Position numbers and translations under genes: made by a program. Shown here in pieces: positions 1 through 9,064 of a stretch of 58,847 nt of DNA. The stretch comes from Bacteroidota bacterium (GTDB lineage: Bacteria; Bacteroidota; Bacteroidia; Chitinophagales; Chitinophagaceae). How positions within the stretch are numbered: position 1 is the first letter of the stretch; each line of letters begins with the position of its first letter. The notes beneath the pieces were generated by a model, which was given only the letters and a program-made list of their open reading frames with translations, did no database searches and was not told the DNA's origin. The stretch is taken from assembly GCA_023409975.1 (NCBI GenBank), contig JAEYQO010000005.1, forward strand, positions 1 to 58,847, written 5' to 3'.

Positions 1-2005
1 ATTCCATACCGTACAAAGCCAGAAAATCCGGGTGTTGCTGATTGTAGTTTGATGCCGCTGCCAGACCCTGGTGATACAGGTTCAGAAGCATTCCCGGATT
101 ATTATTTGCCGTGTAATGATTGTGCTCGCTGATACCCAGAAAATCCATACAGAGGGACTGCCGGGCGAATTCATAATTATCTGAAGGCGTCTTGGTCGGA
201 TCATCCTGATTGCCGTCTGAATGCGAGCTATGTGCATGCAGATTGCCAAAGTAGTGTTTAAAGAATGGTTGCCCCGTTGTCGTAGAACCGCTCAAAAAAC
301 TAATTGTCCTGTAGAGAGGCCCTCCGATGCAATTTGCGTTATACCCGAACACAAAAACAGTGTAGCTGGTATTGGGACTCAATCCCTCCGCGACAAAACT
401 ATAATTGCGACCGGTTGAAACGACGGTTCCCCCGCCGAGGTTTCCGCCAGCCTGATATACATTACCGTCTTGCGGTAGCGCACTCAGATTATTTCCCTGG
501 CTCACGATCACAAGATAACCGTCCGCAGTGGCTGCAGGGGCAAAAAAACCTTCAATAAAAGTTTCTGAAGCCAGTAGTTGTAGCTGATCGGCATCGGATC
601 CAGGTGGCTGACAAGGGAGCAGAATACCGGTTTGTTGTTGTCCGTTCAGGGGACTGTCTGTCTGATATGCGGGTCCGTTACTACAGGCAAAGTTCTGGAA
701 CGCAAATACATAGAAATAATAGGTAGTTGAATGATCCAACCCTGTGGCAACAAAACTGGTAGATCCACCACTGTATACTACCGTTCCAACGCCTAGAGCA
801 TCTCCCGGTTGATAGGTTTGTCCATTCACCGGCATGCCGGGTATCCCGCCTGTGGTTCTGACTACCAGGTATCCAGAAGCATCGGGCACAGAATTATAGC
901 TGCCGCTGATGGAGTGGGTGGTTGTCGCATTGAATTGCAGGTTCGAAGGTTGTGTACCAGGTGTCTGACAGGGCGGACCTGCAGGAGTCGTGAATACACC
1001 TGATAGAGGATCGATTGTCCGGTATCTGATGGTACCATTACAAAAGATATTCACCGAATAGACGAACAGGGTATAGCTTGTTGAAGGATCCAACCCGTTG
1101 ATCTGACAATTAGTAGCATTCCCTCGCTGGACAACCAGACCATCTCCAATTTCATCGCCAGCCTCGTAAACTGCTCCATCTAAGGGCTGGCCTGTAAGGC
1201 TGCTGTTGGTCGTCAAAATTATCAAATACTCGTCTGGAACCGGTGTTGCAGCGTCAAAGCTGACATCCGTGCTGGTAGCTGTAGTATTACTGAATTGTAA
1301 ATTGCCCGGAGAAGACATGGGAAGAACGCAGGGTGTGCCGATTGCTGTTACCGTGATCCGGTCTAACGCTATCAGAGGCCTCGAGCCCGTAGTGCCGCCC
1401 GGTGCATTATAGTAATAGAATCTCAGGCGGGCGTTGACAGCATTATCGAAGGAGGCTGGTAACGGCACCGAAAGTGTTCCCGAAGCTGATAAATAGTTCG
1501 TGATCGTCACAGCAGAGCCGGGAATTTCAGTAAAATTGACACCATCGGTGGACGCATAGATCAGAAGAGTGCCCTTCCGGTTACTGCTTGTGGCGCCATT
1601 GAATACCGTAGCCCAATCGACTTTAAGGCTATCTGCCTGAACTCCCATGAAATTGAACAATACGTCAAATGCCACGGCGTTCGTATGATCGGTTGTGCCT
1701 GTTACCAGCATCATAAGTCTCCCCCCGGCAGAATCGACATGTAATCCGCCTGAACTTCCAGTTATGAATGCCTGCGATGACGTAGTGATCCTTTGAGGAT
1801 GAGGTATTAATTGGGCCCCTCCGATACTCACCGGCGCAAAAGCGGCTGCTCCCGGGCCTGAAACAAACCCGTTTGCCCAAAAACCAACGGAGTCAAAGCG
1901 TTCCTCGTAAGTTAGTGCGGGCTGAATTCCCATCGGTACCGGTTGCTGTGCGTGCGATAGGGTAGGGGTGATAACAAGGATCAGCAACAGAAAACGGAAA
2001 AACAT
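1..2005 (-). CDS. secreted PHP-domain phosphoesterase with fibronectin-like repeats (partial, C-terminus outside window)
   Basis: The frame is open from an ATG at 2005 leftward off the window, giving at least 668 residues. Residues 1-21 are a signal peptide ending in SHAQQ. A beta-rich region of about 220 residues follows, then three fibronectin III-like repeats, each with an [S/N]T-[S/T]-Y strand and a later C...Y-[R/Q]-T. From about residue 586 a PHP metallophosphoesterase fold starts: HAHSSHSDG (around 211-240) and SEHNH (116-130) are its first metal-ligand motifs. PHP enzymes hydrolyse phosphoesters with a metal cluster; this one is predicted to be exported. The remaining ligands, and any T9SS sorting domain, lie outside. 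The ATG sits 2 bp behind the stop of the exported nuclease-like gene upstream, so the two are probably cotranscribed. The substrate is unknown. Confidence 0.85.
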   Translation of the reverse strand, partial: MFFRFLLLILVITPTLSHAQQPVPMGIQPALTYEERFDSVGFWANGFVSGPGAAAFAPVSIGGAQLIPHPQRITTSSQAFITGSSGGLHVDSAGGRLMMLVTGTTDHTNAVAFDVLFNFMGVQADSLKVDWATVFNGATSSNRKGTLLIYASTDGVNFTEIPGSAVTITNYLSASGTLSVPLPASFDNAVNARLRFYYYNAPGGTTGSRPLIALDRITVTAIGTPCVLPMSSPGNLQFSNTTATSTDVSFDAATPVPDEYLIILTTNSSLTGQPLDGAVYEAGDEIGDGLVVQRGNATNCQINGLDPSTSYTLFVYSVNIFCNGTIRYRTIDPLSGVFTTPAGPPCQTPGTQPSNLQFNATTTHSISGSYNSVPDASGYLVVRTTGGIPGMPVNGQTYQPGDALGVGTVVYSGGSTSFVATGLDHSTTYYFYVFAFQNFACSNGPAYQTDSPLNGQQQTGILLPCQPPGSDADQLQLLASETFIEGFFAPAATADGYLVIVSQGNNLSALPQDGNVYQAGGNLGGGTVVSTGRNYSFVAEGLSPNTSYTVFVFGYNANCIGGPLYRTISFLSGSTTTGQPFFKHYFGNLHAHSSHSDGNQDDPTKTPSDNYEFARQSLCMDFLGISEHNHYTANNNPGMLLNLYHQGLAAASNYNQQHPDFLALYGME

Positions 2006-2007
2006 AC

Positions 2008-3240
2008 TCAACGGTTTAGAACCTGCAATTTATGAACAGTACGTGAACCAGTTTTTCCGTATAAAATCAGCAGATATAGACCGTCCTGCAGATTAGGCAG
2101 TTCTGTTCTCACCCCTGTTTTCAATACGCCCTTGTAAACAACCCGGGAATTCAGATCCCGCAGTTCCGCTCTAACCGTTGTCTCATGTGGATGTTTAATC
2201 GTGACATAGTCAGCAGCCGGGTTCGGATAAATAGTATATGCTGAGCTGGTATTTAGCGGACCTGCACCTGTTGGTGTTGCAACCCGGTATTTCGTAATGA
2301 CGGGATAATGATCCGAAACATCCTGACGGTATTGGGTAACCCAGGTATTGACTTCAGCTTCCAGCACGCGGGCAGATGCTTCAGCATAATAGGGTTTCAA
2401 CTCATTACTGATCAAAACATGATCGATAAAACTATTGTAACCATAGATTGTGGAGACGCCTTGTCTGGACAGCGAAAGGGTGGGGGAAAACCAGGAATTT
2501 GCATCCAGGCTATCTTCTACAAATCCACTGAAGGTGCTTTTGCTATAGCTACTACAGATGGTTGTGTCAAAATCATCATTGAAATCGCCCAGTATGATCA
2601 CTTTATCAGCGCCCAGATGCACATCTAGACTGTCCTTCAACTCACGGGCACCAGAAAGCCTTCGCGCACAGGACTGAAAATCACTACCGGCTTTAGCATG
2701 TATGACAACGAATCGGAACCATTGCCAGATGCCATCATGTCCTTTTACCTCTGCGGAAATAAGAAAGGGGAACCTTCCACTTGACCAGCTACCATAAGCA
2801 TAAATACTATTGACAAGAAGTGGCTGCGCACTTACCGAACGGACCAGTTCGTTTCGATATACGAAGGCGAGTTTTTGGGCCTCAGGATATTCGTTGCTCG
2901 TTGGTGAAGGTGCAAGGCTGCCATAGCCGGAAACTACAAAGCTGTAATCACCGTCCATCTGACCGACAAGGCTGGCCAGAGAGTCTATATTCACTATCTC
3001 TACAAGCGCGTAAATATCAGCATCAATGGCATTCATGATGGTGAGCGTTTTTGACATCTCTTCCGGAAGGTCGGAGGGTGTGTCGCCAAAGAATTCCAGA
3101 TTCCAGTTGACGACCTCCAGCGTATCACTGTTGCTGCTTTGAGCATACAGACCAACAGGCGTAAATAAAAGATAAAGGATGAGTCCCTGTATAAGTTTAA
3201 AGACCTGTTTCTTGTAAGTAGTTTGGTATATCATTGACAT
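2008..3240 (-). CDS. secreted endonuclease/exonuclease/phosphatase-family protein with T9SS sorting domain
   Basis: This is an exported enzyme of the DNase I-like EEP fold (Mg-dependent phosphodiester or phosphomonoester hydrolysis). After a signal peptide ending near GLYAQS, the domain shows NWNLEFFG near its start, a VIHAKAG strand, the LGDFNDDFD metal/phosphate motif near residue 218, and a terminal SDHYPV with the catalytic His. Residues from about 335 are a type A T9SS sorting domain (YPNPAADYV, then a GLYLLIL strand), so the protein is predicted to cross the outer membrane by type IX secretion. A GTG precedes the ATG at 3240; the ATG, or the one at 3234, is preferred. The gene sits directly upstream of the exported PHP protein, suggesting joint use of extracellular nucleic acid or phosphoester. 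Its substrate cannot be read from sequence. Confidence 0.87.
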   Translation of the reverse strand: MSMIYQTTYKKQVFKLIQGLILYLLFTPVGLYAQSSNSDTLEVVNWNLEFFGDTPSDLPEEMSKTLTIMNAIDADIYALVEIVNIDSLASLVGQMDGDYSFVVSGYGSLAPSPTSNEYPEAQKLAFVYRNELVRSVSAQPLLVNSIYAYGSWSSGRFPFLISAEVKGHDGIWQWFRFVVIHAKAGSDFQSCARRLSGARELKDSLDVHLGADKVIILGDFNDDFDTTICSSYSKSTFSGFVEDSLDANSWFSPTLSLSRQGVSTIYGYNSFIDHVLISNELKPYYAEASARVLEAEVNTWVTQYRQDVSDHYPVITKYRVATPTGAGPLNTSSAYTIYPNPAADYVTIKHPHETTVRAELRDLNSRVVYKGVLKTGVRTELPNLQDGLYLLILYGKTGSRTVHKLQVLNR

Positions 3241-3274
3241 CACGCTTCTTCCCTTTGCACTGGCCTTTCTGTCG

Positions 3275-3282
3275 TAATTTTG
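3275..3282 (+). promoter_or_regulatory. Bacteroidota-type promoter for the small gene at 3301
   Basis: TAATTTTG at 3275-3282 is a perfect match to the TAnnTTTG -7 element. A TTTG at 3254-3257 lies 17 nt further upstream, near the -33 position. The element ends 18 nt before the ATG at 3301 and overlaps the alternative TTG codon at 3280, which argues that translation starts at 3301 and not at 3280. Confidence 0.6.
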
Positions 3283-3300
3283 TGTACAAGCGCCTCGCTA

Positions 3301-3621
3301 ATGTATATTAAAAATCAGACCTTCAGAGATGAAGATACGCTTCTGGAAATGCTGTTCGACTTTTCACTGGGAGAAGAAGCACAGCTCATCACCGATTTAA
3401 AACAAGGTATAGAGCAAGAGCTGGAGCAAAACCAGGCTTTTCAGGACTACAGAAAGACACTGCAGGGAGAAGATCTTCTGGAACTGGACACTGAGGAACG
3501 TTATATCCGTCTCGCAGAAGCACTGCTGAATCAGTTCGATAGTTTTGAGGTACGGGATCAAAAGCTGTTCGGAATAAAAAGTGGTGTTCCGACAATACTC
3601 TTTGAGATGGATTTCATCTAA
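3301..3621 (+). CDS. small conserved-looking cytosolic protein of unknown function
   Basis: This 106-residue acidic, mostly helical protein has no signal peptide and no motif I recognise. The N-terminal half (FSLGEEAQLITDLKQGIEQE) looks amphipathic; the end (GVPTILFEMDFI) looks like a beta strand. The ATG at 3301 is chosen because an upstream TTG at 3280 lies inside the -7 promoter element. It is transcribed divergently from the exported nuclease gene and stops 3 bp before the end of the convergent transglutaminase gene. Gene status rests on length, start context and the promoter; function is not assigned. Confidence 0.65.
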   Translation: MYIKNQTFRDEDTLLEMLFDFSLGEEAQLITDLKQGIEQELEQNQAFQDYRKTLQGEDLLELDTEERYIRLAEALLNQFDSFEVRDQKLFGIKSGVPTILFEMDFI

Positions 3622-3624
3622 AAT

Positions 3625-6267
3625 CTACTCTTCCGGCCTTACCAGGAAATGCACCATCCGCAAGGGTCTCAAAAACGCTCCCAGCCGTTCATGCCATTTT
3701 ACCTGACTGCGTACCCGCGCCATAAACGCCGGTAGGAATCCGTTAACGACCTGAATTTCATCTGATGTTAGTGTAGCACCAGAATACTTCTGTTTCAGAT
3801 AGATATTCATGAAAGCGGTCATTTTTGTACTGAAACGGGGATCGACAACACGCTGCGCAAACTGCAGAGATGTCAGCTCACCTCGTTGCAGGCCCAACTG
3901 ATTCAGATAATAGGTACTGGTTCGGAAAGCCCAATAGGGTTTGGCATCATTTGAGGCGTTCCGGTAACGTAGCTGTAGATATAGCAATACTAGCGTTGGA
4001 GAAAGGAATACGGCTAGCAGCAGCAGTCCGGAAATTAGAATAAATGTAAAGACAAGGTCTTTAGTTTTTGCAGGTTCTTCGCCGGCAATCTGTTCCTTTT
4101 CCTTTTGCTCCTGAGGAAGTTCTTTTGGCAGTAAATACACTTCGTCGATAGGAATGGGATCGGGAAATCTTCCGATGAGCTTATTGCCGTCATCATTTCG
4201 CCCAGGTGTTAGGTTTTTTAGAATTTCAGCATAGGAAACCGCAGTGGCCTGTTCTCCTTTCTCAATATCGCCTAATGAAACATCCATTGTGTCCCGTTTC
4301 ACCGAAGCTACCTTCATATCCAGGTTCACCGTCTCAGGCTTGACCTGATACTCCTTGTCCTGAAACACCATGGAGCGGACCTGCAATTTCACGAGTTTTT
4401 TGAGCGTGTCAATTTCCTGCACGATGCCCTCAGCAGCTAGCCAGGCCTTCGGAGGTTGCATGGGTGGTGTGCCATCCGGGGCAGGACTTTCCTGGGCATC
4501 GCTGTTTCCAACGGTGGTGTCGAAATCCAGCCATCCATAACCGGGGAAATACACCTGTACCCAGGCGTGTGCCTGATCAGCATAATACCAATACCACCCC
4601 TTATTCTTATCACTCCGGTCAACGGTTAAAAATCCGGCTACGATCCGGGAGGGAATTCCCAGAGATCGCAGCATGAACAACGTTGCTCCCGCATAATAAG
4701 CACAGTAGCCTTTCCTGTTTTCAAAAAGGAAGTACATCAGCCTGGAGGCGCTTGGAATATCCGGAACTCCCGGATTATCCGTGTATTGAAATAGTGGTTC
4801 TCCTGCCTCATCTTTCGACGTAAACCAATCCCGAAGCGCTATAACCTTATCCACAGGAGTCTGTTTACCTTCTGATAATTCTTTCGCCAGATTAGCAATC
4901 TTTAGAAACCTGGGATCTGAAGGCATGTAGGTATAATACGCAAGAAAGGCGCTGTCCACTCCCTCGTAACCCTTTACCTGCCTTAAAACTTCAAATCTTT
5001 GTTGCTGAAACTGTTGCAATTCTTCATTATCCTGTGGATTGTAAATGAAGTAAGCACTGTTCAGTTCCGAAACATAACTTTTGGCCCGGAAGGCGGACTT
5101 AAATTCGTTCCTGAAATCCTTTTCAATAGTAACAGGCTGTACGAAAAAACCAGTACTGGGAGCCACATAGGTTTCTGGCGACAGGCTTTTTGTATATACC
5201 TCAATTTCGACTGTCCTGCGTAGTTTATTCCCTAGCGCGTTTTCAATAACCGAGGAATCTGTCTTTGTGAAGAACAGGGGTAGTTTGGACGGGTCTGGCT
5301 CAAACAGGTCGTTGTAAGGGATCAGAGAGTCCCGTTCAAAGGTTTCCGTCAGGGTGTCGAATTTCGTATAGTAAAACGCCGTCAGGTATAACGGATTGGG
5401 AACATCAGTGCCAGGAAAATAGTTGTCAATTCTTGCCGCAAACAGCAATTCATTGCTCCTTCCAAGACTACTGGTAAGGCGGGAATAGTCTTTAAGATCA
5501 AAGCTGCCATCTTTTTTCTGTTCCAGCATACTGGTTTTCCCCCCTTCAGCACCTCCTCCGAAATTGGCTACGGTCTCCTCTATTTCAGGCCGCATAAGAG
5601 TCACGATGCTTCCCAACAGTATTGCAGCAAGTACTCCAAACAGAACTAAACGACGGCTTAAAAACCACCAGAACTTCTGTGACTTGTCTTTGTAACTATA
5701 GATCTGCTCCGTGGTAAAAATGATGTAAATGGAATAAAGTAAAATCGGAACGAAAGCCCAAAGAAGGGCATCCACAGAATTCGACTGTTGACGGGCAATA
5801 ACGACGATGGATGCTATCAAAAGGGTCATTGCAACGAAAACAGACGAATACCTGAATCGAACAAATCCCCAGCCGATGAGCCAGCCTGAAATAAACAGGA
5901 TAGTAAATACCAGAAACTGCACAGAAATGAAAAACGCATCAAATTCTCCCGTCGCAAGGCTGTCAAGTGTTTTATAAATCGCAAATAAACCTGTAGCTAG
6001 TAATAAAAACGTAGGAAGAAAACGGAACCGGAAAGCATAGAATACGGCACTCGCCACCATGCCTACGGTCGCAAATAGTGTCAACTGCAGCGTGATATTC
6101 GCTATTGGAGGAAGAAAGGAAAATAGTCCTCTCGCAGGATCACCTATAACGCCATAGTACTCGCTGGCGTTCCAGATCAGGAAGTAACATACAGCAGCAG
6201 TAGGTATTATCAGGAAAAGGAGTTTTGCCAGCAGCTCATTCACCGGCGTGGCTCTTTGAATCTTCAT
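3625..6267 (-). CDS. large membrane protein with periplasmic transglutaminase-like domain
   Basis: The 880-residue protein has about seven hydrophobic segments in its first 230 residues, a long extracytoplasmic region, one more membrane segment near 735-760 and a basic cytoplasmic tail. A transglutaminase/protease-like core lies near residues 515-585: GYCAYYAGA carries the catalytic Cys, HAWVQVYFPGYGW the His, and LDFDTT the Asp. The arrangement resembles bacterial TgpA-type proteins, where the transglutaminase domain faces the periplasm. The reaction (crosslinking or proteolysis) and partner are unknown. It stands alone here; TgpA relatives are often next to MoxR and DUF58 genes, none of which are in this window. 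The ATG at 6267 leads straight into the first membrane helix. Confidence 0.85.
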   Translation of the reverse strand: MKIQRATPVNELLAKLLFLIIPTAAVCYFLIWNASEYYGVIGDPARGLFSFLPPIANITLQLTLFATVGMVASAVFYAFRFRFLPTFLLLATGLFAIYKTLDSLATGEFDAFFISVQFLVFTILFISGWLIGWGFVRFRYSSVFVAMTLLIASIVVIARQQSNSVDALLWAFVPILLYSIYIIFTTEQIYSYKDKSQKFWWFLSRRLVLFGVLAAILLGSIVTLMRPEIEETVANFGGGAEGGKTSMLEQKKDGSFDLKDYSRLTSSLGRSNELLFAARIDNYFPGTDVPNPLYLTAFYYTKFDTLTETFERDSLIPYNDLFEPDPSKLPLFFTKTDSSVIENALGNKLRRTVEIEVYTKSLSPETYVAPSTGFFVQPVTIEKDFRNEFKSAFRAKSYVSELNSAYFIYNPQDNEELQQFQQQRFEVLRQVKGYEGVDSAFLAYYTYMPSDPRFLKIANLAKELSEGKQTPVDKVIALRDWFTSKDEAGEPLFQYTDNPGVPDIPSASRLMYFLFENRKGYCAYYAGATLFMLRSLGIPSRIVAGFLTVDRSDKNKGWYWYYADQAHAWVQVYFPGYGWLDFDTTVGNSDAQESPAPDGTPPMQPPKAWLAAEGIVQEIDTLKKLVKLQVRSMVFQDKEYQVKPETVNLDMKVASVKRDTMDVSLGDIEKGEQATAVSYAEILKNLTPGRNDDGNKLIGRFPDPIPIDEVYLLPKELPQEQKEKEQIAGEEPAKTKDLVFTFILISGLLLLAVFLSPTLVLLYLQLRYRNASNDAKPYWAFRTSTYYLNQLGLQRGELTSLQFAQRVVDPRFSTKMTAFMNIYLKQKYSGATLTSDEIQVVNGFLPAFMARVRSQVKWHERLGAFLRPLRMVHFLVRPEE

Positions 6268-6349
6268 AGATAACGACAGGTTTAAATTTAGGAGTTTTAT
6301 TTGTCAGGCTTTGTTAAAACCCGCGCGAATGGTTACCCCCGTCCTGCGT

Positions 6350-7309
6350 TTATTCCTCTGGCTTTACTGCCGAAGCACTCATAGCATTCGTTCCGAAATC
6401 TAGCCGATCCTTAACGCGCTGCTGTCTCCGGTATCCAAAGTTCACCAGATACACTCCCCCGACGATGCAGACGAATGCCAGGGCTGTAAACCATGTTACA
6501 GGCTCCGCCAGAATCAGGTAACCGAGGACTACTGCTACCAGAGGATTTACATAGGCATATAAGGTCACGATACCTACAGGTAATTCCTTCAACGCAAACA
6601 TATACGCAGTGTACGCCAGGACGGACCCGAAAATGATCAGATACACTAGAGACCATATTACCTCCGGCCGAAAGATATCCAGGTTAGAATAAGTATCGGC
6701 GAAAGGACTGATAATAGAAAGGAAAAGTCCCCCAAAGAGAAGCTGGAGTCCGGAATTGAAAACCGGATTTACTAAAGAAGGTCTGTTTTTATTGATGACA
6801 CTTCCTAATGCCCAACTCGAAGTGGCAACCAAAATGGCGAGCATCCCCAGCAGGTATTGTGGGTCGCCTAAAGACGCCATATCATCTCGGAAAATAAGTC
6901 CCACTCCTGCAAATCCTGACAACATACCCAGGAAAATAAGCAGATTGACTTTCTCCTTTTTGGCGCTCATCAGATTTATCAGCACTGCAATAAGCGGCAT
7001 CAATGAGCAAATCAGAGCAGCTACACCGCTGGGAATGTACTTTTCCGCCCAGGTAACCAGCCCATTTCCCATTGTTATCAGCAGAAAGCCGATTAAAGCC
7101 TGATGCAGCAGGTTTCTGATAGCCAGGTCGGCCTTTTTCTGCATAAACCAGCCGATGATCAAAATGATCAGTCCGGATATTACCTGTCTGATGGCAGCGT
7201 AGAGAAATGCTGGAAAATGTTCGACTCCCAAACGTATCGCAAGATAAGTGGTACCCCAGGCGATGCAGATAAACGCCAGGGCAGCATAGGCCTTCGCTTG
7301 ATTGGTCAT
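6350..7309 (-). CDS. EamA/DMT-superfamily transporter
   Basis: This is a ten-helix inner-membrane exporter of the drug/metabolite transporter superfamily, about 319 residues, made of two EamA repeats. Typical signatures are FICIAWGTTYLAIRLGVEHFP in the first helix region and the second-repeat segment AYTAYMFALKELPVGIVTLY followed by NPLVAVVLGYLILAEP. Family members export amino acids, sugars or drugs; the substrate is not predictable. The ATG at 7309 is preferred over the upstream TTG at 7339 because the family starts just before the first helix. It follows a transglutaminase gene on the same strand across about 80 bp, so common transcription is possible but not shown. Confidence 0.88.
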   Translation of the reverse strand: MTNQAKAYAALAFICIAWGTTYLAIRLGVEHFPAFLYAAIRQVISGLIILIIGWFMQKKADLAIRNLLHQALIGFLLITMGNGLVTWAEKYIPSGVAALICSLMPLIAVLINLMSAKKEKVNLLIFLGMLSGFAGVGLIFRDDMASLGDPQYLLGMLAILVATSSWALGSVINKNRPSLVNPVFNSGLQLLFGGLFLSIISPFADTYSNLDIFRPEVIWSLVYLIIFGSVLAYTAYMFALKELPVGIVTLYAYVNPLVAVVLGYLILAEPVTWFTALAFVCIVGGVYLVNFGYRRQQRVKDRLDFGTNAMSASAVKPEE

Positions 7310-7531
7310 ATTCAGCCCCTCTGGAAAAAAGGGAAGCAAATCTGAGGATTCCTGTTGATATTCTAACGCAGTTTTTTTTATGGCTATATAAACTGCAGGG
7401 AATCCATCAAAGTGCCGGGAACAGGCAGTTGAAGCTCTGGCATGTTATTTATTACTCTAACTCACCAATAAGGGCTTATACAAGGAACGCTTGAAAGATT
7501 GGTTTAAACTAAAAGACTGGCAACGAACTAT

Positions 7532-8275
7532 ATGGTAGTAACTGAAGAACAAAAGAAGGAAGCCCACGCATTCTATAAAGAGGCTTTGGAGCTGCTGCAT
7601 GAATCCGGAGTGGATTTCATGCTGGGTGGTGCATTTGCGATGTTTCATTATACCGGCATTTACCGGGATACAAAAGACCTGGACGTTTTTCTGAAGGCCA
7701 GCGACTATCCGAAAGTGATGAAATTCTTCGCAGAGAAGGGATTCAAAACTGAATTGCATGATATCCGGTGGATTGCGAAAATCTTCAAGGATGATTTTTT
7801 CATCGACCTGATTTTCAATTCAGTAAATAATATCTGCAGGGTTGATGATACCTGGTTGGAGCATGCTTCTACTGGTGAATTCTGCGGTGTGAAAGTGAAA
7901 TTCCTGCCGGCCGAAGAGCTGATCTGGTGTAAAAGTTATGTCTGGAACAGGGAGCGGTTCGATGGAGCTGATATCAACCATGTTTTGCTGAAGTATGGTC
8001 AGAAGATGGACTGGAAACGGTTGATGCATCGACTGGATCCGCATTGGCATTTGCTTTTAGCTCATCTGGTAATGTTTCAGTTCGTTTATCCGGCAGATTT
8101 TCATGAGATCATCCCTAAATGGGTATTTGATGAACTGATCACAAGAGCCAACGATCAATACGAGATTCCTCCTGCGGTGGAACGTGTTTGCAGGGGACCT
8201 ATTATAGATAATACGCAGTATTGTCTTGATATTAAACAGTGGGATTATAAGTCCTACACGATCAAAACGATCTAA
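7532..8275 (+). CDS. nucleotidyltransferase-fold protein
   Basis: The 247-residue protein carries a Pol-beta-type nucleotidyltransferase signature near residues 30-52: FMLGGAFAMFHYTG followed by RDTKDLDVFL, giving the GG...DxD-like core expected for nucleotide transfer. A second acidic strand (DDFFIDLIF) supplies the likely third carboxylate. The C-terminal half is helical and aromatic-rich, with no HEPN motif that I recognise. Related proteins modify RNAs, small molecules or proteins, including AbiEii/MNT-like toxins and antitoxins; the target here is unknown. The stop is 4 bp before the start of a metallophosphoesterase gene, so the two almost certainly form an operon and may act on the same substrate. 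Confidence 0.75.
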   Translation: MVVTEEQKKEAHAFYKEALELLHESGVDFMLGGAFAMFHYTGIYRDTKDLDVFLKASDYPKVMKFFAEKGFKTELHDIRWIAKIFKDDFFIDLIFNSVNNICRVDDTWLEHASTGEFCGVKVKFLPAEELIWCKSYVWNRERFDGADINHVLLKYGQKMDWKRLMHRLDPHWHLLLAHLVMFQFVYPADFHEIIPKWVFDELITRANDQYEIPPAVERVCRGPIIDNTQYCLDIKQWDYKSYTIKTI

Positions 8276-8279
8276 TTGA

Positions 8280-9020
8280 ATGATTGAAGAGGAAAGGAAA
8301 GTTCGAATAGCAGCTATGGCCGATGTTCATGTCAGGGACAGCGACAAGGGCAAATGGGTTGACTGCTTCAAAGAGATCTCCAGGCAGGCAGATATCCTCG
8401 TGATCTGCGGCGATCTGACTGATACCGGAGATGAATCGGAGGCAGAAATACTTGCTGAAGAGCTGCAGGCCTGTTCAGTTCCGGTTGTGGCCGTGCTAGG
8501 AAACCATGATTTTGAAAAGAACAGGCATAAGCTCATCAGACAGATTTTATACCAGGCGAAGGTTCATATTCTGGATGGCGAGGCAGTCGTTTTGGAGGGT
8601 GTAGGATTTGCTGGTGTGAAGGGTTTTGGCGGAGGATTCGATAATTATATGCTGTCGATGTTTGGCGAAGGCGCCATGAAAGCTTTCGTTCAGGAAGCTG
8701 TTGATGAAGCCCTGCATCTGGAGCGCGCACTTGCAAGGATTGACCAGGAACATGAAAACCTGAAGAAGATCGCATTGATGCACTATTCACCGATTAAGGA
8801 TACCATAATTGGTGAACCGGAACAGATTTACCCGTTCCTGGGATCTTCCCGTCTCTGCGAGCCCCTTGACAGAAGAAAGGTCACAGCGGTTTTTCACGGC
8901 CATGCCCATGCAGGTGTTTTGGAAGGCGCTACCTCCAGCGGAATCAAGGTCTATAATGTTGCCCGTCCAATCCTGCAAAAAGCAGGATTTGAATGTGGCT
9001 TTTTTCTTTACGAGGTTTAG
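8280..9020 (+). CDS. calcineurin-like metallophosphoesterase
   Basis: This 246-residue enzyme shows the full metallophosphoesterase motif set: ADVHV near residue 14, ICGDLTD near 42, LGNHDFEKN near 74, MHYSP near 165, and FHGHAHAG near 207. These residues bind two metals and hydrolyse phosphomono- or diesters. No signal peptide is present, so it should be cytoplasmic. A roughly 60-residue insert between the GNHD and HYSP motifs (including GFGGGFDNYML) is distinctive for this subgroup. It begins 4 bp after the nucleotidyltransferase stop, which suggests opposing or sequential reactions on one substrate. The substrate itself is unassigned. Confidence 0.87.
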   Translation: MIEEERKVRIAAMADVHVRDSDKGKWVDCFKEISRQADILVICGDLTDTGDESEAEILAEELQACSVPVVAVLGNHDFEKNRHKLIRQILYQAKVHILDGEAVVLEGVGFAGVKGFGGGFDNYMLSMFGEGAMKAFVQEAVDEALHLERALARIDQEHENLKKIALMHYSPIKDTIIGEPEQIYPFLGSSRLCEPLDRRKVTAVFHGHAHAGVLEGATSSGIKVYNVARPILQKAGFECGFFLYEV

Positions 9021-9051
9021 ATCGCCGGATACTTTGAATAAGCAGTTAGCT

Positions 9052-9059
9052 TAGCTTTG
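9052..9059 (+). promoter_or_regulatory. -7 element (TAGCTTTG) before the DUF1684 gene
   Basis: TAGCTTTG is a perfect TAnnTTTG match that ends 5 nt before the ATG at 9065, implying a very short or absent leader. No -33 TTTG at the usual spacing is clear; a TTTG at 9033-9036 is closer than expected. Confidence 0.45.
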
Positions 9060-9064
9060 TATTC

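Noticed and set aside
2308..2628. A 106-codon plus-strand frame inside the EEP-family gene
   Set aside because: It is the antisense of the EEP gene, has no start context and no family pattern.
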